Source: Lachnospiraceae bacterium
Lineage (GTDB): Bacteria; Bacillota; Clostridia; Lachnospirales; Lachnospiraceae
Assembly (NCBI GenBank): GCA_910576125.1
Contig: CAJTHM010000022.1
Location: 39,673-103,672 of the forward strand
DNA: 64,000 bases
Reading direction: 5' to 3'
Position numbers and translations under genes: made by a program. The notes beneath the pieces are model-generated. The model was given only the letters and a program-made list of their open reading frames with translations, made no database searches and had not been told where the DNA came from. Positions 9,210 to 18,996 of the stretch are shown one piece after another. Each line of letters opens with the position of its first letter. Within the stretch, counting starts at the first letter, position 1.

Positions 9210-11792
9210 TCATTCATCTTCCGACGTATTTTCTTCCGAAATGCCGTCTTCCAATGCCTCCTCTGCGGTTTCAGAACTGTTATTTTCCTTCAGGGCGTCC
9301 TCCACATTGTCGAATTCCTGCTCCCCGTCGGAAATCTTCTCCCTGACCTTGGCAATCTTGGCAATCTTGACGCCGTCCTCTAAATCCATCAGCTTTACTC
9401 CGGAAGTAATCCTGCCTAAAGTGGACACATCCTGCATCCGAAGCTGGATGATGATTCCCTCTGTGGTAATCATCATGATTTCATTCTCATCACCAACAGC
9501 CTTGACGCCTACCACATTTCCTGTCTTCTCGGTAATCTTATAGCATTTCACACCCTTGCCGCCCCGGTTCTGTACGGTAAATTCGTTCAGAAAAGTACGT
9601 TTTCCCATACCATTTTCAGAAGCGATCAACAGGGAATCTCCCTGGCTCTGAAGCTGCATCCCTATAATTTCATCTCCATCCGACAGATTCATGCCGATGA
9701 CGCCCATGGAACTTCTGCCGGTGGCCCGCAGGTCCGTCTCCTTAAAGCGGATGCACATGCCAAGCTTGGTCACAAGGAAGATTTCGCTGTCCTTGTCCGT
9801 GCTCTTTACCTCTATCAGCTCATCGTCGTCTTTCAGGATGATAGCCGTCAGGCCCTTTTTCCTGATATTGGAAAACTCCATCATGGAAGTCTTCTTCACG
9901 ATACCCTTCTTTGTCACCATGAAGAGATTCTTGTCACCCTCATATTCCTCGATAGGAATCATGGCTGTAATCTTCTCCTCCGGCGCCAGCTGCAGGAGAT
10001 TTACGATAGCCGTCCCTCTGGCAGTTCTGCCGGCCTCCGGTATCTCATAGGCCTTAAGGCGGTAGACCCGCCCCAGGCTGGTGAAGAAATTCAGGTAATG
10101 ATGGGTTGTGGTCATCAGCAGATCCTCGATATAATCATCCTCAATGGTCTGCATTCCTTTGATGCCCTTGCCCCCGCGGTTCTGGGACTTGAAATTGTCC
10201 ACGGTCATGCGTTTGATATAGCCTAAATCCGTAATCGCTATTACGGTATTCTCCTTGGGAACCAGATCCTCTATGGAGAAATCGACTTCATCATAGCCGA
10301 TTTTGCTGCGCCTGTCATCGCCGTATTTATCGGAAATCTCCACTATTTCTTTCTTGATGACGCCCAGCAGGAGCTTTTCGTCCGCCAGAATCCTCTTCAG
10401 TTCCTGAATGCGCATCTGCAGTTCATTGTGCTCATTTTCCAGCTTCTCCCGCTCCAGACCTGTCAGAGCCCGCAGACGCATGTCCACGATGGCCTGGGCC
10501 TGGACGTCGGAGAGTTCAAAGCGTTCCATGAGCCTTTCCTTTGCCATCTGGGCATTCTGGCTGCCGCGTATGATGGATATCACTTCATCTATGAAATCAA
10601 GGGCCTTTAAGAGTCCCTGTAAGATATGGTCCCTCTCTTCGGCTTTGTTCAAATCGTATTTCGTTCTTCTGGTGACTACCTCTTCCTGATGCTGCAGGTA
10701 ATAGGTGAGCATATCCAGTAGATTCATGATCTTCGGCTGCTGGTTCACCAGGGCCAGCATGATGACGCCGAAAGTGTCCTGCAGCTGGGTATGTTTGTAC
10801 AGCTGATTCAGGATGACATTGGCATTGGCGTCCTTTCGCAGCTCTATGACCACCCTGATGCCCTCTCTGTTGGACTCGTCGCGGATATCCGTAATACCGT
10901 CTATCTTCTTCAGCTTCACCAGCTCCGCGATCTTGATAATCAAATTGGCCTTATTCACCATATAAGGCAACTCCGTGGCGATAATCTGGCTCTTGCCGTT
11001 GGACAGAGTCTCTATATTGGTGACAGCCCGCACAACCACCTTGCCTCTTCCGGTCCTGTAGGCCTCATTGCAGCCCCTGGTACCCAGTATCAGCCCTCCG
11101 GTGGGGAAATCCGGGGCCTTTACGATGGGAAGTATCTCATCGATGGAGGTCTCCCTGTTCTCCTCTGTCTTATTGTCAATAATCTTTACGATTGCGTTCA
11201 CTACCTCCCGCAGATTGTGGGGCGGGATATTGGTGGCCATGCCCACCGCGATGCCGGTGGTGCCGTTCACCAGCAGGTTCGGATACCGGCTGGGCAGCAC
11301 TGTGGGCTCTTTCTCCGTATCGTCAAAGTTGGGGTCGAAATCCACGGTATCCTTATTGATGTCCGCCAACAGCTCCATGGAAATCTTGGAGAGCCTGGCC
11401 TCCGTATAACGCATGGCCGCAGCCCCGTCCCCGTCCATGGAGCCGAAATTCCCATGCCCGTCCACAAGAGGATATCTGGTGGACCACTCCTGGGCCATGT
11501 TCACAAGCGCACCGTAAATCGAACTGTCTCCGTGGGGATGATACTTACCCATGGTATCGCCTACGATACGGGCGCTCTTTCTGTGGGGCTTATCGGGACC
11601 GTTGTTCAGTTCAATCATGGAATAGAGCACGCGGCGCTGGACCGGTTTCAGTCCGTCCCTCACATCCGGAAGCGCTCTGGAGGCGATGACGCTCATGGCG
11701 TAGTCAATATAGAAAGCCTCCATCCTCTCTTTCAGATCCACCTCATGGATTTTATCTATTTCCGGAACATTATCAAAAATATCGTCCTTCAT
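9210..11792 (-). CDS. gyrA: DNA gyrase subunit A
   Basis: The breakage-reunion subunit of DNA gyrase, which introduces negative supercoils with GyrB. The winged helix carries the active-site Tyr in AAMRYTEARL (about residue 122). The quinolone-determining stretch is HPHGDSSIYGALV. The C-terminal beta-pinwheel has GyrA-box sequences (QNRGGKGIKGM; QNRGGKGVKCY). The last 40 residues are very acidic, as in other gyrases. At 860 residues it has the normal length. A GGGGG site precedes the ATG. It lies 123 bases after gyrB. At the position of E. coli Asp87 it has Gly. Confidence 0.98.
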   Translation of the reverse strand: MKDDIFDNVPEIDKIHEVDLKERMEAFYIDYAMSVIASRALPDVRDGLKPVQRRVLYSMIELNNGPDKPHRKSARIVGDTMGKYHPHGDSSIYGALVNMAQEWSTRYPLVDGHGNFGSMDGDGAAAMRYTEARLSKISMELLADINKDTVDFDPNFDDTEKEPTVLPSRYPNLLVNGTTGIAVGMATNIPPHNLREVVNAIVKIIDNKTEENRETSIDEILPIVKAPDFPTGGLILGTRGCNEAYRTGRGKVVVRAVTNIETLSNGKSQIIATELPYMVNKANLIIKIAELVKLKKIDGITDIRDESNREGIRVVIELRKDANANVILNQLYKHTQLQDTFGVIMLALVNQQPKIMNLLDMLTYYLQHQEEVVTRRTKYDLNKAEERDHILQGLLKALDFIDEVISIIRGSQNAQMAKERLMERFELSDVQAQAIVDMRLRALTGLEREKLENEHNELQMRIQELKRILADEKLLLGVIKKEIVEISDKYGDDRRSKIGYDEVDFSIEDLVPKENTVIAITDLGYIKRMTVDNFKSQNRGGKGIKGMQTIEDDYIEDLLMTTTHHYLNFFTSLGRVYRLKAYEIPEAGRTARGTAIVNLLQLAPEEKITAMIPIEEYEGDKNLFMVTKKGIVKKTSMMEFSNIRKKGLTAIILKDDDELIEVKSTDKDSEIFLVTKLGMCIRFKETDLRATGRSSMGVIGMNLSDGDEIIGMQLQSQGDSLLIASENGMGKRTFLNEFTVQNRGGKGVKCYKITEKTGNVVGVKAVGDENEIMMITTEGIIIQLRMQDVSTLGRITSGVKLMDLEDGVKIAKIAKVREKISDGEQEFDNVEDALKENNSSETAEEALEDGISEENTSEDE

Positions 11793-11915
11793 GTTTTATA
11801 CCCCCTGCACGCTTTGGCGTGCATACCAATCAAAAGTCTGAAAGCTCACTTCTTTCAAACTTCCCTCTTCTGCACTGCGTCAAAAAAATTTCATTATATC
11901 ACGGCAGCCGGCACA

Positions 11916-13994
11916 TCAGCCGATCGTATCCAGATTCTGCACATACTTGGCGTTTTCCTCAATGAATTCCCGCCTGGGCTCTACCTTATCTCCCATCAGG
12001 GTGGTAAAGGTAAGATCAAGCTCGGACTCCATCTCCTCGTCATAGTTCACCCGCAGCAGGATACGGCGGGCGGGATCCATGGTAGTCTCCCAGAGCTGTT
12101 CCGCGTCCATCTCTCCCAGTCCTTTGTAGCGCTGAATCTTATTGTTCTGGTCCCTGCCCACCTCCAGCAGGATTTTGTCCAGCTCCTCGTCGCTGTAGGC
12201 ATACCAGACCTTTTTGTTCTTCTCCAGCTTGTACAGAGGCGGCTTGGCCAGGTACACATGCCCCTCCCTGATCAGATCCGGCATGAAACGGTAGATAAAG
12301 GTCAAAAGCAAGGTACTTATATGGGCGCCGTCCACATCCGCGTCCGTCATCAGGATGATTTTGTCATAGCGCAGCTTGGATATATCGAAATCTTCGTGAA
12401 TTCCTGTACCAAATGCCGTAATCATGGCCCTGATTTCCGCGTTGGCGTAGATTTTGTCAAGCCTTGCCTTTTCCACATTCAGAATCTTCCCCCTCAGTGG
12501 CAGGATGGCCTGGGTGGCCCTGGATCTGGCGGTCTTGGCGCTTCCGCCTGCGGAATCTCCCTCCACGATGTAGATTTCGCAGTTCTTCGGATCCTTGTCG
12601 GAGCAGTCCGCAAGCTTCCCCGGCAGCGCCATGCCGTCCAGGGCGGTCTTCCTCCTGGTCAGGTCCCTGGCCTTTCTGGCAGCTTCTCTGGCCCTTTGTG
12701 CCAGGATGGATTTCTCGCAGATAGTCTTTGCCACTGAAGGATTCAGCTCCAGGAAATAAGTAAGCTGCTCGCTGACGATGCTGTCCACTGCCCCTCTGGC
12801 CTCACTGTTCCCCAGCTTCTGCTTGGTCTGGCCCTCGAACTGGGGATCCTCTATCTTCACGCTGATGATGGCTGTCAGTCCCTCCCTGATGTCCTCTCCT
12901 GACAGATTCGGCTCGCTGTCCTTTAAAAGCTTGGCGCTCCTTGCATAGTCATTGAAAGTCTTGGTCAGGGAATTGCGGAAGCCCTGCAGATGGGTGCCGC
13001 CCTCAGGGGTATTGATATTGTTCACGAAACTGAATACGCTCTCGTTAAAGGAGTCATTGTGCTGGAATGACACCTCCACGTACACATCATTCTTCTGCCC
13101 CTCGAAATAAAGGATATTTTCGTACAGAGGAGCTTTATTTTTATTCAGGTAAGACACGAATTCCTTGATGCCGCCCTCGTAATGAAATTCCACGTATTTC
13201 TTCTTTGTCTTCTTTTCTACAGGCTGTGGATTCAGCGGGATTTCCTCCGCCCCCTCCTCTCTGTCTGCCTCTGCCCGGCGCAGCAGCTCGTTAATCTGGC
13301 TGTTCTCGTGGCTCCCGATTCCTTCCTCATCTTTCCTTTCGTCCTTGAGGATGATGCGCAAGCCCTTGGTCAGGAAAGCCATCTCCCGCAGACGGATTTT
13401 CAGGGTATCGAAATCAAATTCCGTAGTCTCTGTAAAAATAAGCTTATCCGGCAGGAAAGTAATCTTGCTGCCTGTCTTTTCCTTTTCACAGGTGCCGATT
13501 TCCTTTAAGGGATAGCATACATTGCCCCGCTCGTAGCGCTGCTTATACACTTTTCCGTCCTGACAGATTTCCACCTCAAGCCATTCGGAAAGGGCGTTCA
13601 CCACGGAAGCGCCCACGCCGTGCAGGCCGCCGGATACTTTATATCCCCCGCCGCCGAACTTACCGCCGGCATGGAGGATAGTGAACACCACTTCCACCGC
13701 GGGTATCCCAGCCTTGTGGTTGATGCCCACAGGAATACCGCGTCCATTGTCGATGACGGTAACGGAATTGTCCTCATGGATGATGACCTCTATGGTATCG
13801 CAGACCCCGGCCAGGGCCTCGTCCACTGCATTATCCACGATTTCATACACCAGATGGTGCAGGCCTCTGCTGGAGGTAGTTCCTATATACATTCCGGGAC
13901 GTTTCCTGACAGCCTCCAGGCCTTCCAGAATCTGAATCTGATCCGCTCCATACTCGTGTTCTACCGCCGTATTGTTAATTGTCTCTTCGCTCAT
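11916..13994 (-). CDS. gyrB: DNA gyrase subunit B
   Basis: The ATPase subunit of gyrase. It has a GHKL ATP-binding fold (VDEALAG, GRGIPVGIN, GGLHGVGASVVNALS), a transducer domain and a Toprim domain with metal-binding EGDSAGGSA and DADVDGAHI. The GyrB tail motif is RYKGLGEMD. At 692 residues it exceeds the usual 640. The extra length is a charged insertion around residues 220-275 (containing RRAEADREEGAEE and KKTKKK) inside the ATPase-transducer region. It lies between recF and gyrA in the minus-strand origin cluster. Confidence 0.98.
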   Translation of the reverse strand: MSEETINNTAVEHEYGADQIQILEGLEAVRKRPGMYIGTTSSRGLHHLVYEIVDNAVDEALAGVCDTIEVIIHEDNSVTVIDNGRGIPVGINHKAGIPAVEVVFTILHAGGKFGGGGYKVSGGLHGVGASVVNALSEWLEVEICQDGKVYKQRYERGNVCYPLKEIGTCEKEKTGSKITFLPDKLIFTETTEFDFDTLKIRLREMAFLTKGLRIILKDERKDEEGIGSHENSQINELLRRAEADREEGAEEIPLNPQPVEKKTKKKYVEFHYEGGIKEFVSYLNKNKAPLYENILYFEGQKNDVYVEVSFQHNDSFNESVFSFVNNINTPEGGTHLQGFRNSLTKTFNDYARSAKLLKDSEPNLSGEDIREGLTAIISVKIEDPQFEGQTKQKLGNSEARGAVDSIVSEQLTYFLELNPSVAKTICEKSILAQRAREAARKARDLTRRKTALDGMALPGKLADCSDKDPKNCEIYIVEGDSAGGSAKTARSRATQAILPLRGKILNVEKARLDKIYANAEIRAMITAFGTGIHEDFDISKLRYDKIILMTDADVDGAHISTLLLTFIYRFMPDLIREGHVYLAKPPLYKLEKNKKVWYAYSDEELDKILLEVGRDQNNKIQRYKGLGEMDAEQLWETTMDPARRILLRVNYDEEMESELDLTFTTLMGDKVEPRREFIEENAKYVQNLDTIG

Positions 13995-14092
13995 ATATGC
14001 CCATCCTTTTTCCTAGTCTTCACCATCAGACGCTGCACATATTTACCACCATGCTGTCTGCGGCAATCATGTCATCAAGCATGACCGGACAA

Positions 14093-15202
14093 TCACTGAA
14101 CCTCCTCCTGCGTTTCCGTACTCATACATGTGACTGTCCCTTCTGATACTTTATAAACCCTATTTATCTCAAACCTGTGATTCACGAACTCCTCCAGACC
14201 GGTACAGGTGATGATAGTCTGGATTTCTCCTATGCAGTTCAAAAGGTAATTCTGCCTGTTGGAATCCAGCTCGGAAAGCACGTCGTCCAACAGCAATATA
14301 GGCGTATCTGCGGCAATCTTCTTCACAAGCTCTATCTCCGAAAGCTTCAGGGACAATGCCGCGGTGCGCTGCTGTCCCTGGGAACCATATCTCCTGATAT
14401 CGATATCACCGATGACAAATGAAAAATCGTCTCTGTGCGGACCTACCGATGTCATTTTCGACTTGATGTCCCTCTCCTGATTCATCCGCAGCCTTTTTTC
14501 AAAATCCTCTATCTCCACATCCGGCTCATAATGAATCACAAGTTCTTCCTTATCACCGGAAAGTTTCTTGTGGATGCCGAAGATGATTTCATTCAGCTGC
14601 TCCTCAAAGAGCTTTCTCCGCTCTATGATTTTGCTGCCAAAGGACACCAGCTGCATATCCCAGATGCCAAGGGTCTCCCTTAAATCCGGGTTCATGTACA
14701 TATCTTTCAGAAGCTTGTTCCTCTGATTGACTATCTTGTTGTAATGATTCAGATTATAGAGGTAAAAGCTGTCCAGCTGGCAAAGCTCCATATCCACGAA
14801 TCTTCTTCTCTCCCCCGGGCCGTTCTTGATTATCCCTAAGTCCTCCGGCGAGAAGAATACCACATTGCACAGTCCCATCAGATCCGCCGCTTTCTTGATC
14901 TTCTGCCCATCGATGGCGATGCCCTTGGATTTATTCTTCCTCAGGTGCATGTCCACCCTGGTCTCCACGCCCTCTTTTTCCAGACAGGTGCGGATATGGG
15001 CCTCTTCTTTCCCAAAATTAACGATTTCCCTATCCTTTGCCCCCTTGTGCGATTTTGTGGTGGCCGCTACGAAAATAGCCTCAAGGATATTTGTCTTGCC
15101 CTGGGCATTGTCCCCGTACAGGATATTGGTACCCCTGTCGAACTGCAGGGAAAGACAGCCGTAATTCCTGTAATCTGCCAGCTCTATCGATTTTATGATC
15201 AT
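14093..15202 (-). CDS. recF: DNA replication and repair protein RecF
   Basis: An SMC-like ATPase that helps load RecA at single-strand gaps. It has Walker A GDNAQGKTN (about residues 30-38), the ABC signature YGSQGQQRT and Walker B LLLDDVLSELD. Its length, 369 residues, is normal. It follows the S4-domain gene by 15 bases and is probably co-transcribed with it. Confidence 0.96.
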   Translation of the reverse strand: MIIKSIELADYRNYGCLSLQFDRGTNILYGDNAQGKTNILEAIFVAATTKSHKGAKDREIVNFGKEEAHIRTCLEKEGVETRVDMHLRKNKSKGIAIDGQKIKKAADLMGLCNVVFFSPEDLGIIKNGPGERRRFVDMELCQLDSFYLYNLNHYNKIVNQRNKLLKDMYMNPDLRETLGIWDMQLVSFGSKIIERRKLFEEQLNEIIFGIHKKLSGDKEELVIHYEPDVEIEDFEKRLRMNQERDIKSKMTSVGPHRDDFSFVIGDIDIRRYGSQGQQRTAALSLKLSEIELVKKIAADTPILLLDDVLSELDSNRQNYLLNCIGEIQTIITCTGLEEFVNHRFEINRVYKVSEGTVTCMSTETQEEVQ

Positions 15203-15217
15203 CTCTGTGCCCGTTCT

Positions 15218-15427
15218 CTACGCTTCTATTTTGACCGTCTTGCCGTTGTATTCCACTATATCTCCGGCCACCAGCTTTTTCCCCCGCCGGACTTCCGTCT
15301 CGCCGTTCACCCTGACCAGACCGTCCTGAACCATTATCTTCGCCTCAGCGCCGGAATCTGCCAGATTCGCCACTTTCAGGGCCTGGCCCAGCTTGATGAA
15401 CTCATCGTTCAGATGTATGATTTCCAT
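15218..15427 (-). CDS. S4-domain RNA-binding protein of the dnaN-recF gap (YaaA/RlbA type)
   Basis: A 69-residue protein that is essentially one S4 RNA-binding fold (LGQALKVANLADSGAEAKIM, then VRVNGETEVRRGKKL). Homologues lie between dnaN and recF in most Bacillota and are proposed to act in ribosome assembly. ATG 15427 is chosen because GGGAGGG lies 6 bases upstream; the longer open frame extends into the repeat-containing intergenic DNA. Confidence 0.9.
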   Translation of the reverse strand: MEIIHLNDEFIKLGQALKVANLADSGAEAKIMVQDGLVRVNGETEVRRGKKLVAGDIVEYNGKTVKIEA

Positions 15428-15491
15428 GCATATCCCTCCCCGCACACTTCTAAACATACCGACACGGTCGGCACAAACAATCGGTGCAAAT

Positions 15492-15523
15492 CCGGAAGAA
15501 CGCCCGCCCTTGGCGTTCTTCCG
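15492..15523. repeat. Strong inverted repeat between dnaN and the S4 gene
   Basis: CCGGAAGAACGCC and GGCGTTCTTCCG arms form a 12-bp stem with a short loop. No U-run follows on the minus strand, so it is more likely an mRNA stability or processing element, or an attenuator, than a plain terminator. Confidence 0.5.
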
Positions 15524-15531
15524 TGTGCAAT

Positions 15532-15634
15532 TTATACTGCTTAACGATTTCACTTGCCGTGAAACCAGACTGCATAACGCTGACTGGTTCATTCGCATGA
15601 TTACATCAGGCAGCATTCAGCGTTATGCAGTATA
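15532..15634 (-). repeat. Palindromic intergenic repeat, copy B
   Basis: The same 61-base core as copy A, in reverse orientation: CTGCATAACGCTGA 15570-15583 and TCAGCGTTATGCAG 15617-15630. Here the full element is visible, because outer ends related to TTATACTGC(T/A)TAACG occur on both sides, giving about 103 bases. Confidence 0.8.
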
Positions 15635-15684
15635 GATTTCCTAAGTCCTCATATTTTGCGGGCTTAGAAAATATTTTCACGCTT

Positions 15685-16800
15685 TTATCTGGAATAATTG
15701 GCCACAAGGCTCACGGGAAGTATCAGGTAGATATAGCTTTCCTCTTCATTCTTGATGAAGCATGGGGCCTTGGGATTTACCATGTAAAGGTCTACCTCCT
15801 CATCGTCTATGACACGCAGCGCGTCTATGAGGAACTTTGGGTTGAACCCAATCATCAGATCCCTGCCCTGCTTTTCGATATCGATATCCTCATTCATGCT
15901 GCCCAGGGCGGAATCAATCTTAAGCTCCATGCCGCTATCCGTGATATTGATGACGATGGGCTTTCTGTCCCCCTCTCTGGTAAGCAGAGTGGCCCTGTCG
16001 ATACAGTTCAAGAGCTCCCTCTTGTTCACTTTCACTTTCGTCTCATAATCGCCGGAAAGCATCCTGTCGATGCTGAAGTATTCTCCCTCAATCAACCGGG
16101 ACACTACCACCGTATTATCGAATTCAAACACGATATGCTTGGCGGTAAAATACACTGTCAGGTCACTGTCCGCTCCTCCGGGCAGGATTTTGCTCACCTC
16201 GTTCAGGGTCTTGCCGGGCACGATGACTTTTTTGTGCTCATACACTTCCCTCAGCTGCATCTTGCGGATGGAGATGCGGTGCCCGTCAGAGGACACGATT
16301 TTCAATTCATCGCCGTTGATTTCAAACAGTTCCCCGGTCATGAGCTTGTTGTTGTCATTGTCGGAGATGGAGAATATGGTCTGGCGGACCATCTCTTTTA
16401 AGGCGAACTGGCTGATAAGGATGCTCTCCTCCTTTTCCACCATGGGCAGATAGGAGAAATCTTCCCCTGATTTTCCTACAATGGTGAACTTGGCCTTTTC
16501 ACAGGTTATCAATGTCTTGTAGGAAGCGTCTGTATCTATAGTGATATAGCTGTCGGGAAGCTTTCTTACGATTTCAAGGAAAATCTTCGCGTCCAGGGCG
16601 ATGACGCCGCTTTCCACGATATCTCCCTCTATGACAGTCTCGATTCCCATATCCATATCATTGGCAGTCAGGGTGATGATGCCGTTAGAGGCATCTATCA
16701 GGATACATTCTAGTATGGACATAGTAGTTTTGTTCGGAACGGCTCTGGATACAATCTGTACACCGTTCAGCAGATTCGATTTGGAACAAACTAATTTCAT
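15685..16800 (-). CDS. dnaN: DNA polymerase III beta sliding clamp
   Basis: The ring-shaped processivity clamp of the replicative polymerase. Its 371 residues carry the three repeated clamp domains (N-terminus MKLVCSKSNLLNGVQ; family-typical SGVIALDAKIFLEIVRKLP and DGHRISIRK). The start at 16800 gives the conserved clamp N-terminus and has GGAAGGGAG upstream; the longer frame would add 23 untypical residues. It is separated from dnaA by 342 bases of regulatory-looking DNA. Confidence 0.97.
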   Translation of the reverse strand: MKLVCSKSNLLNGVQIVSRAVPNKTTMSILECILIDASNGIITLTANDMDMGIETVIEGDIVESGVIALDAKIFLEIVRKLPDSYITIDTDASYKTLITCEKAKFTIVGKSGEDFSYLPMVEKEESILISQFALKEMVRQTIFSISDNDNNKLMTGELFEINGDELKIVSSDGHRISIRKMQLREVYEHKKVIVPGKTLNEVSKILPGGADSDLTVYFTAKHIVFEFDNTVVVSRLIEGEYFSIDRMLSGDYETKVKVNKRELLNCIDRATLLTREGDRKPIVINITDSGMELKIDSALGSMNEDIDIEKQGRDLMIGFNPKFLIDALRVIDDEEVDLYMVNPKAPCFIKNEEESYIYLILPVSLVANYSR

Positions 16801-17142
16801 ATGGACAACTCCCTTCCCGGCTTTTGGATTTGCAAAACATATTAATATATAATAGAAATTAATAATCATATTAATAAAGACTGTTGATAAGTGAATAACT
16901 TCATCTATTATACTATTTTTCAGGGAAAAAGGGAATGGATAACTTGCGATTATTTTCAGAATAACCTAAGAAAAAGCTTTAAGTTATTCACAGGCGATCC
17001 ATTCCGCTCAGATTCTCTCTGAACCTTTGCCTGAAATATCAACATCCCGCCCACAGGGCTATGTGTTCAACTTGTGGATAGTATTGGGAAGAATGCCTTG
17101 CATTCTTCCATGTGCCGCTTTCTTGCGGCACATTTTTATCTT
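16801..17142 (-). promoter_or_regulatory. dnaA-dnaN intergenic region with DnaA-box-like sites and tandem hairpins
   Basis: DnaA-box-like nonamers occur at 16882-16890 (TGTTGATAA), 16984-16992 (TTATTCACA) and 17073-17081 (TGTGGATAG). Just after dnaA, two stems lie in tandem on the minus strand: GTGCCGC/GCGGCAC (about 17112-17132) and GGAAGAATGC/GCATTCTTCC (about 17088-17110). The boxes suggest a second DnaA-binding region flanking dnaA, as in a bipartite origin, or control of dnaN. The hairpins may attenuate readthrough from dnaA. Confidence 0.55.
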
Positions 17143-18477
17143 TTAAGAAGGATTTATCTTCTTTATTATAATATCCACCTTATTCTTAAGTTCTTCATTT
17201 ACCTCCATCTCGGAGGTAATCTTGTTGACTCCGTGAATGATGGTGGTGTGATCCTTTTTCCCGAGGAGCTTCCCGATGTTCACATAGGAGGCATCGGTCA
17301 GCGTCCTGCACAGATACATCACAATCTGTCTGGGCAGCACGAACTCGGAATTCCGCTTCTTGGAGGTGATGTCCTCGGGCTTTACGCCGCAATGTTCCGC
17401 CACCATGTTGATGATCAGAGGCGGCGTGATTTCCTTGGACTTGTCCGGATAGATGATGTCTTTCAAGGCCTCTTCCGCCAGATCCAGCGTCACATCCACC
17501 TTATTCAGCTTGCCCGCGGCCACGATTTTGTTGAAAGCCCCCTCCAGCTCACGGATATTGGACTTGACATTGGTAGCGATGTACTTGATGATTTCCTCGT
17601 TGATCTTGCGGCTGCAGGTCTCCGATTTCCTCCGCAGGATAGCCATCCTGGTCTCATAGTCCGGGGGCTGGATGTCGGCAATCAGTCCGCACTCGAAACG
17701 GGAGCGGAGGCGGTCGTCCAGATTATCGATATCCTTGGGAGGCTTGTCCGAGGAAAGGATGATCTGTTTTCCGGCGGAGTGGAGCACATTGAAAGTATGG
17801 AAGAATTCTTCCTGGGTACTTTCCTTGCCGATGATGAACTGTACATCGTCTACCATCAGCGCGTCCACCGTCCTGTATTTGTCCCGCAGCTTCGTCATGG
17901 AGGCGGCGTTTCCGCTTCGGATGGACTCGATGACTTCATTGGTGAATTCCTCACTGGTCACATAGAGGACTTTATTCCCCGGATTCTGTTTCAGGATGAA
18001 ATGTCCGATGGAATGCATGAGGTGGGTCTTTCCAAGTCCGGGATTTCCGTAGAGATACAAAGGATTGTAGATTTCCCCGGGGGATTCCGCCACTGCCAGG
18101 GAGGCGGAATGGGCGAAGCGGTTGCTGCTTCCCACTACGAAAGTGTCGAACTGGTACTTGGGATTCAGGTGAGCGTGGTCATGCGACGCGCTGCTGTCCT
18201 GGAGCTCCTTTTCCGCCTCTGTCTTGAGAATGAACTTTACGGAATAGTCATGATTGAACAGCTCCGTGATGGTCACCTGAAAGAAGCTGGTGTACCTGGA
18301 GGAGATATAGTTGATCATATGGGACTGTTCGGCTGGAATGACAATGCTTACAACGTCATTTACCACATTCAGGTATTCCAGCGGCTCCACCCAGGTCTTA
18401 TAGGAGATGTCAGTGAGCTCATACTCTTTTTTAATACTTTCCTTTATGGCAGTCCAACTGCCCTTGATATCATCCAT
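17143..18477 (-). CDS. dnaA: Chromosomal replication initiator protein DnaA
   Basis: An AAA+ ATPase that binds DnaA boxes and melts oriC. Domain I (about 1-85) mediates helicase-loading contacts. A short linker is followed by the AAA+ domain with Walker A GNPGLGKTHLM and Walker B MVDDVQF. Domain IV carries the DNA-binding signature KKDHTTIIHGVNKI near the end. Its length, 444 residues, is normal. It reads away from the oriC gap. Confidence 0.98.
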   Translation of the reverse strand: MDDIKGSWTAIKESIKKEYELTDISYKTWVEPLEYLNVVNDVVSIVIPAEQSHMINYISSRYTSFFQVTITELFNHDYSVKFILKTEAEKELQDSSASHDHAHLNPKYQFDTFVVGSSNRFAHSASLAVAESPGEIYNPLYLYGNPGLGKTHLMHSIGHFILKQNPGNKVLYVTSEEFTNEVIESIRSGNAASMTKLRDKYRTVDALMVDDVQFIIGKESTQEEFFHTFNVLHSAGKQIILSSDKPPKDIDNLDDRLRSRFECGLIADIQPPDYETRMAILRRKSETCSRKINEEIIKYIATNVKSNIRELEGAFNKIVAAGKLNKVDVTLDLAEEALKDIIYPDKSKEITPPLIINMVAEHCGVKPEDITSKKRNSEFVLPRQIVMYLCRTLTDASYVNIGKLLGKKDHTTIIHGVNKITSEMEVNEELKNKVDIIIKKINPS

Positions 18478-18483
18478 CTTGAT

Positions 18484-18960
18484 TATCCTTTCTGAGAATT
18501 CCTGTCAAATCCGGCATTTTATCATTGTAATATAGATTCGGAAAGATTTCAAATATTAGTTATGAACATACTTAAGGATAAAGTTATCCACATGCTGTGA
18601 ATAACTATGTTCATAAAGAGTTTGTACATAGGGGGATGTGGATAGGAATGTGAATAAGTGGATAACTGTGAAAAATTCAAAAAGCCTGATATTTGTTGGC
18701 TTCCAGGAGGATTTGATTCGGAAAGTACACAGGATATCTCCCGTCTGTCCATAATTTTCCACAAGTAATCAACAGGATGTGCATAACCCTTTTCCACTGT
18801 TTTTCTGTGGATATCTCTGTGGAAAACTGATTCGAAAAAAATTTTGCAGGGAAAATAATGATTTTTACTGAATTTTCCTTGACATTGCCCCGATTTTTTT
18901 ATACAATCAATATGCTATTTTCCTAAAAAATAAGTGAAAAAATAATCAGTTGCCTTTCAA
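18484..18960. other. oriC: Chromosomal replication origin oriC
   Basis: This 480-base gap between divergent dnaA and rpmH holds a cluster of DnaA boxes. A perfect TTATCCACA is at 18584-18592. Near matches are at 18596-18604 and 18649-18657 (TGTGAATAA), 18637-18645 (TGTGGATAG), 18657-18665 (AGTGGATAA) and 18806-18814 (TGTGGATAT). The rpmH-proximal 120 bases (18839-18960) are very AT-rich and are a candidate unwinding element. Gene strand polarity switches here, as expected at an origin. Confidence 0.85.
18879..18907 (+). promoter_or_regulatory. Housekeeping-type promoter for rpmH-rnpA-yidDC
   Basis: TTGACA (18879-18884), a 17-base spacer and TACAAT (18902-18907) form a near-consensus sigma-A promoter about 90 bases before rpmH. 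Confidence 0.75.
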
Positions 18961-18996
18961 CGATAAAGGTTCATGAGGAAAAGGAGGTGGCTTTCC

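Noticed and set aside
10791..12737. A 648-codon open frame antisense to gyrA and gyrB
   Set aside because: It lies opposite two certain genes, its protein is His/Leu/Gly-rich without family features, and it spans the gyrA-gyrB gap. It is a product of the codon bias of the real strand.
17074..18495. A 473-codon open frame antisense to dnaA
   Set aside because: Full overlap with dnaA and no ribosome site or recognisable motif.
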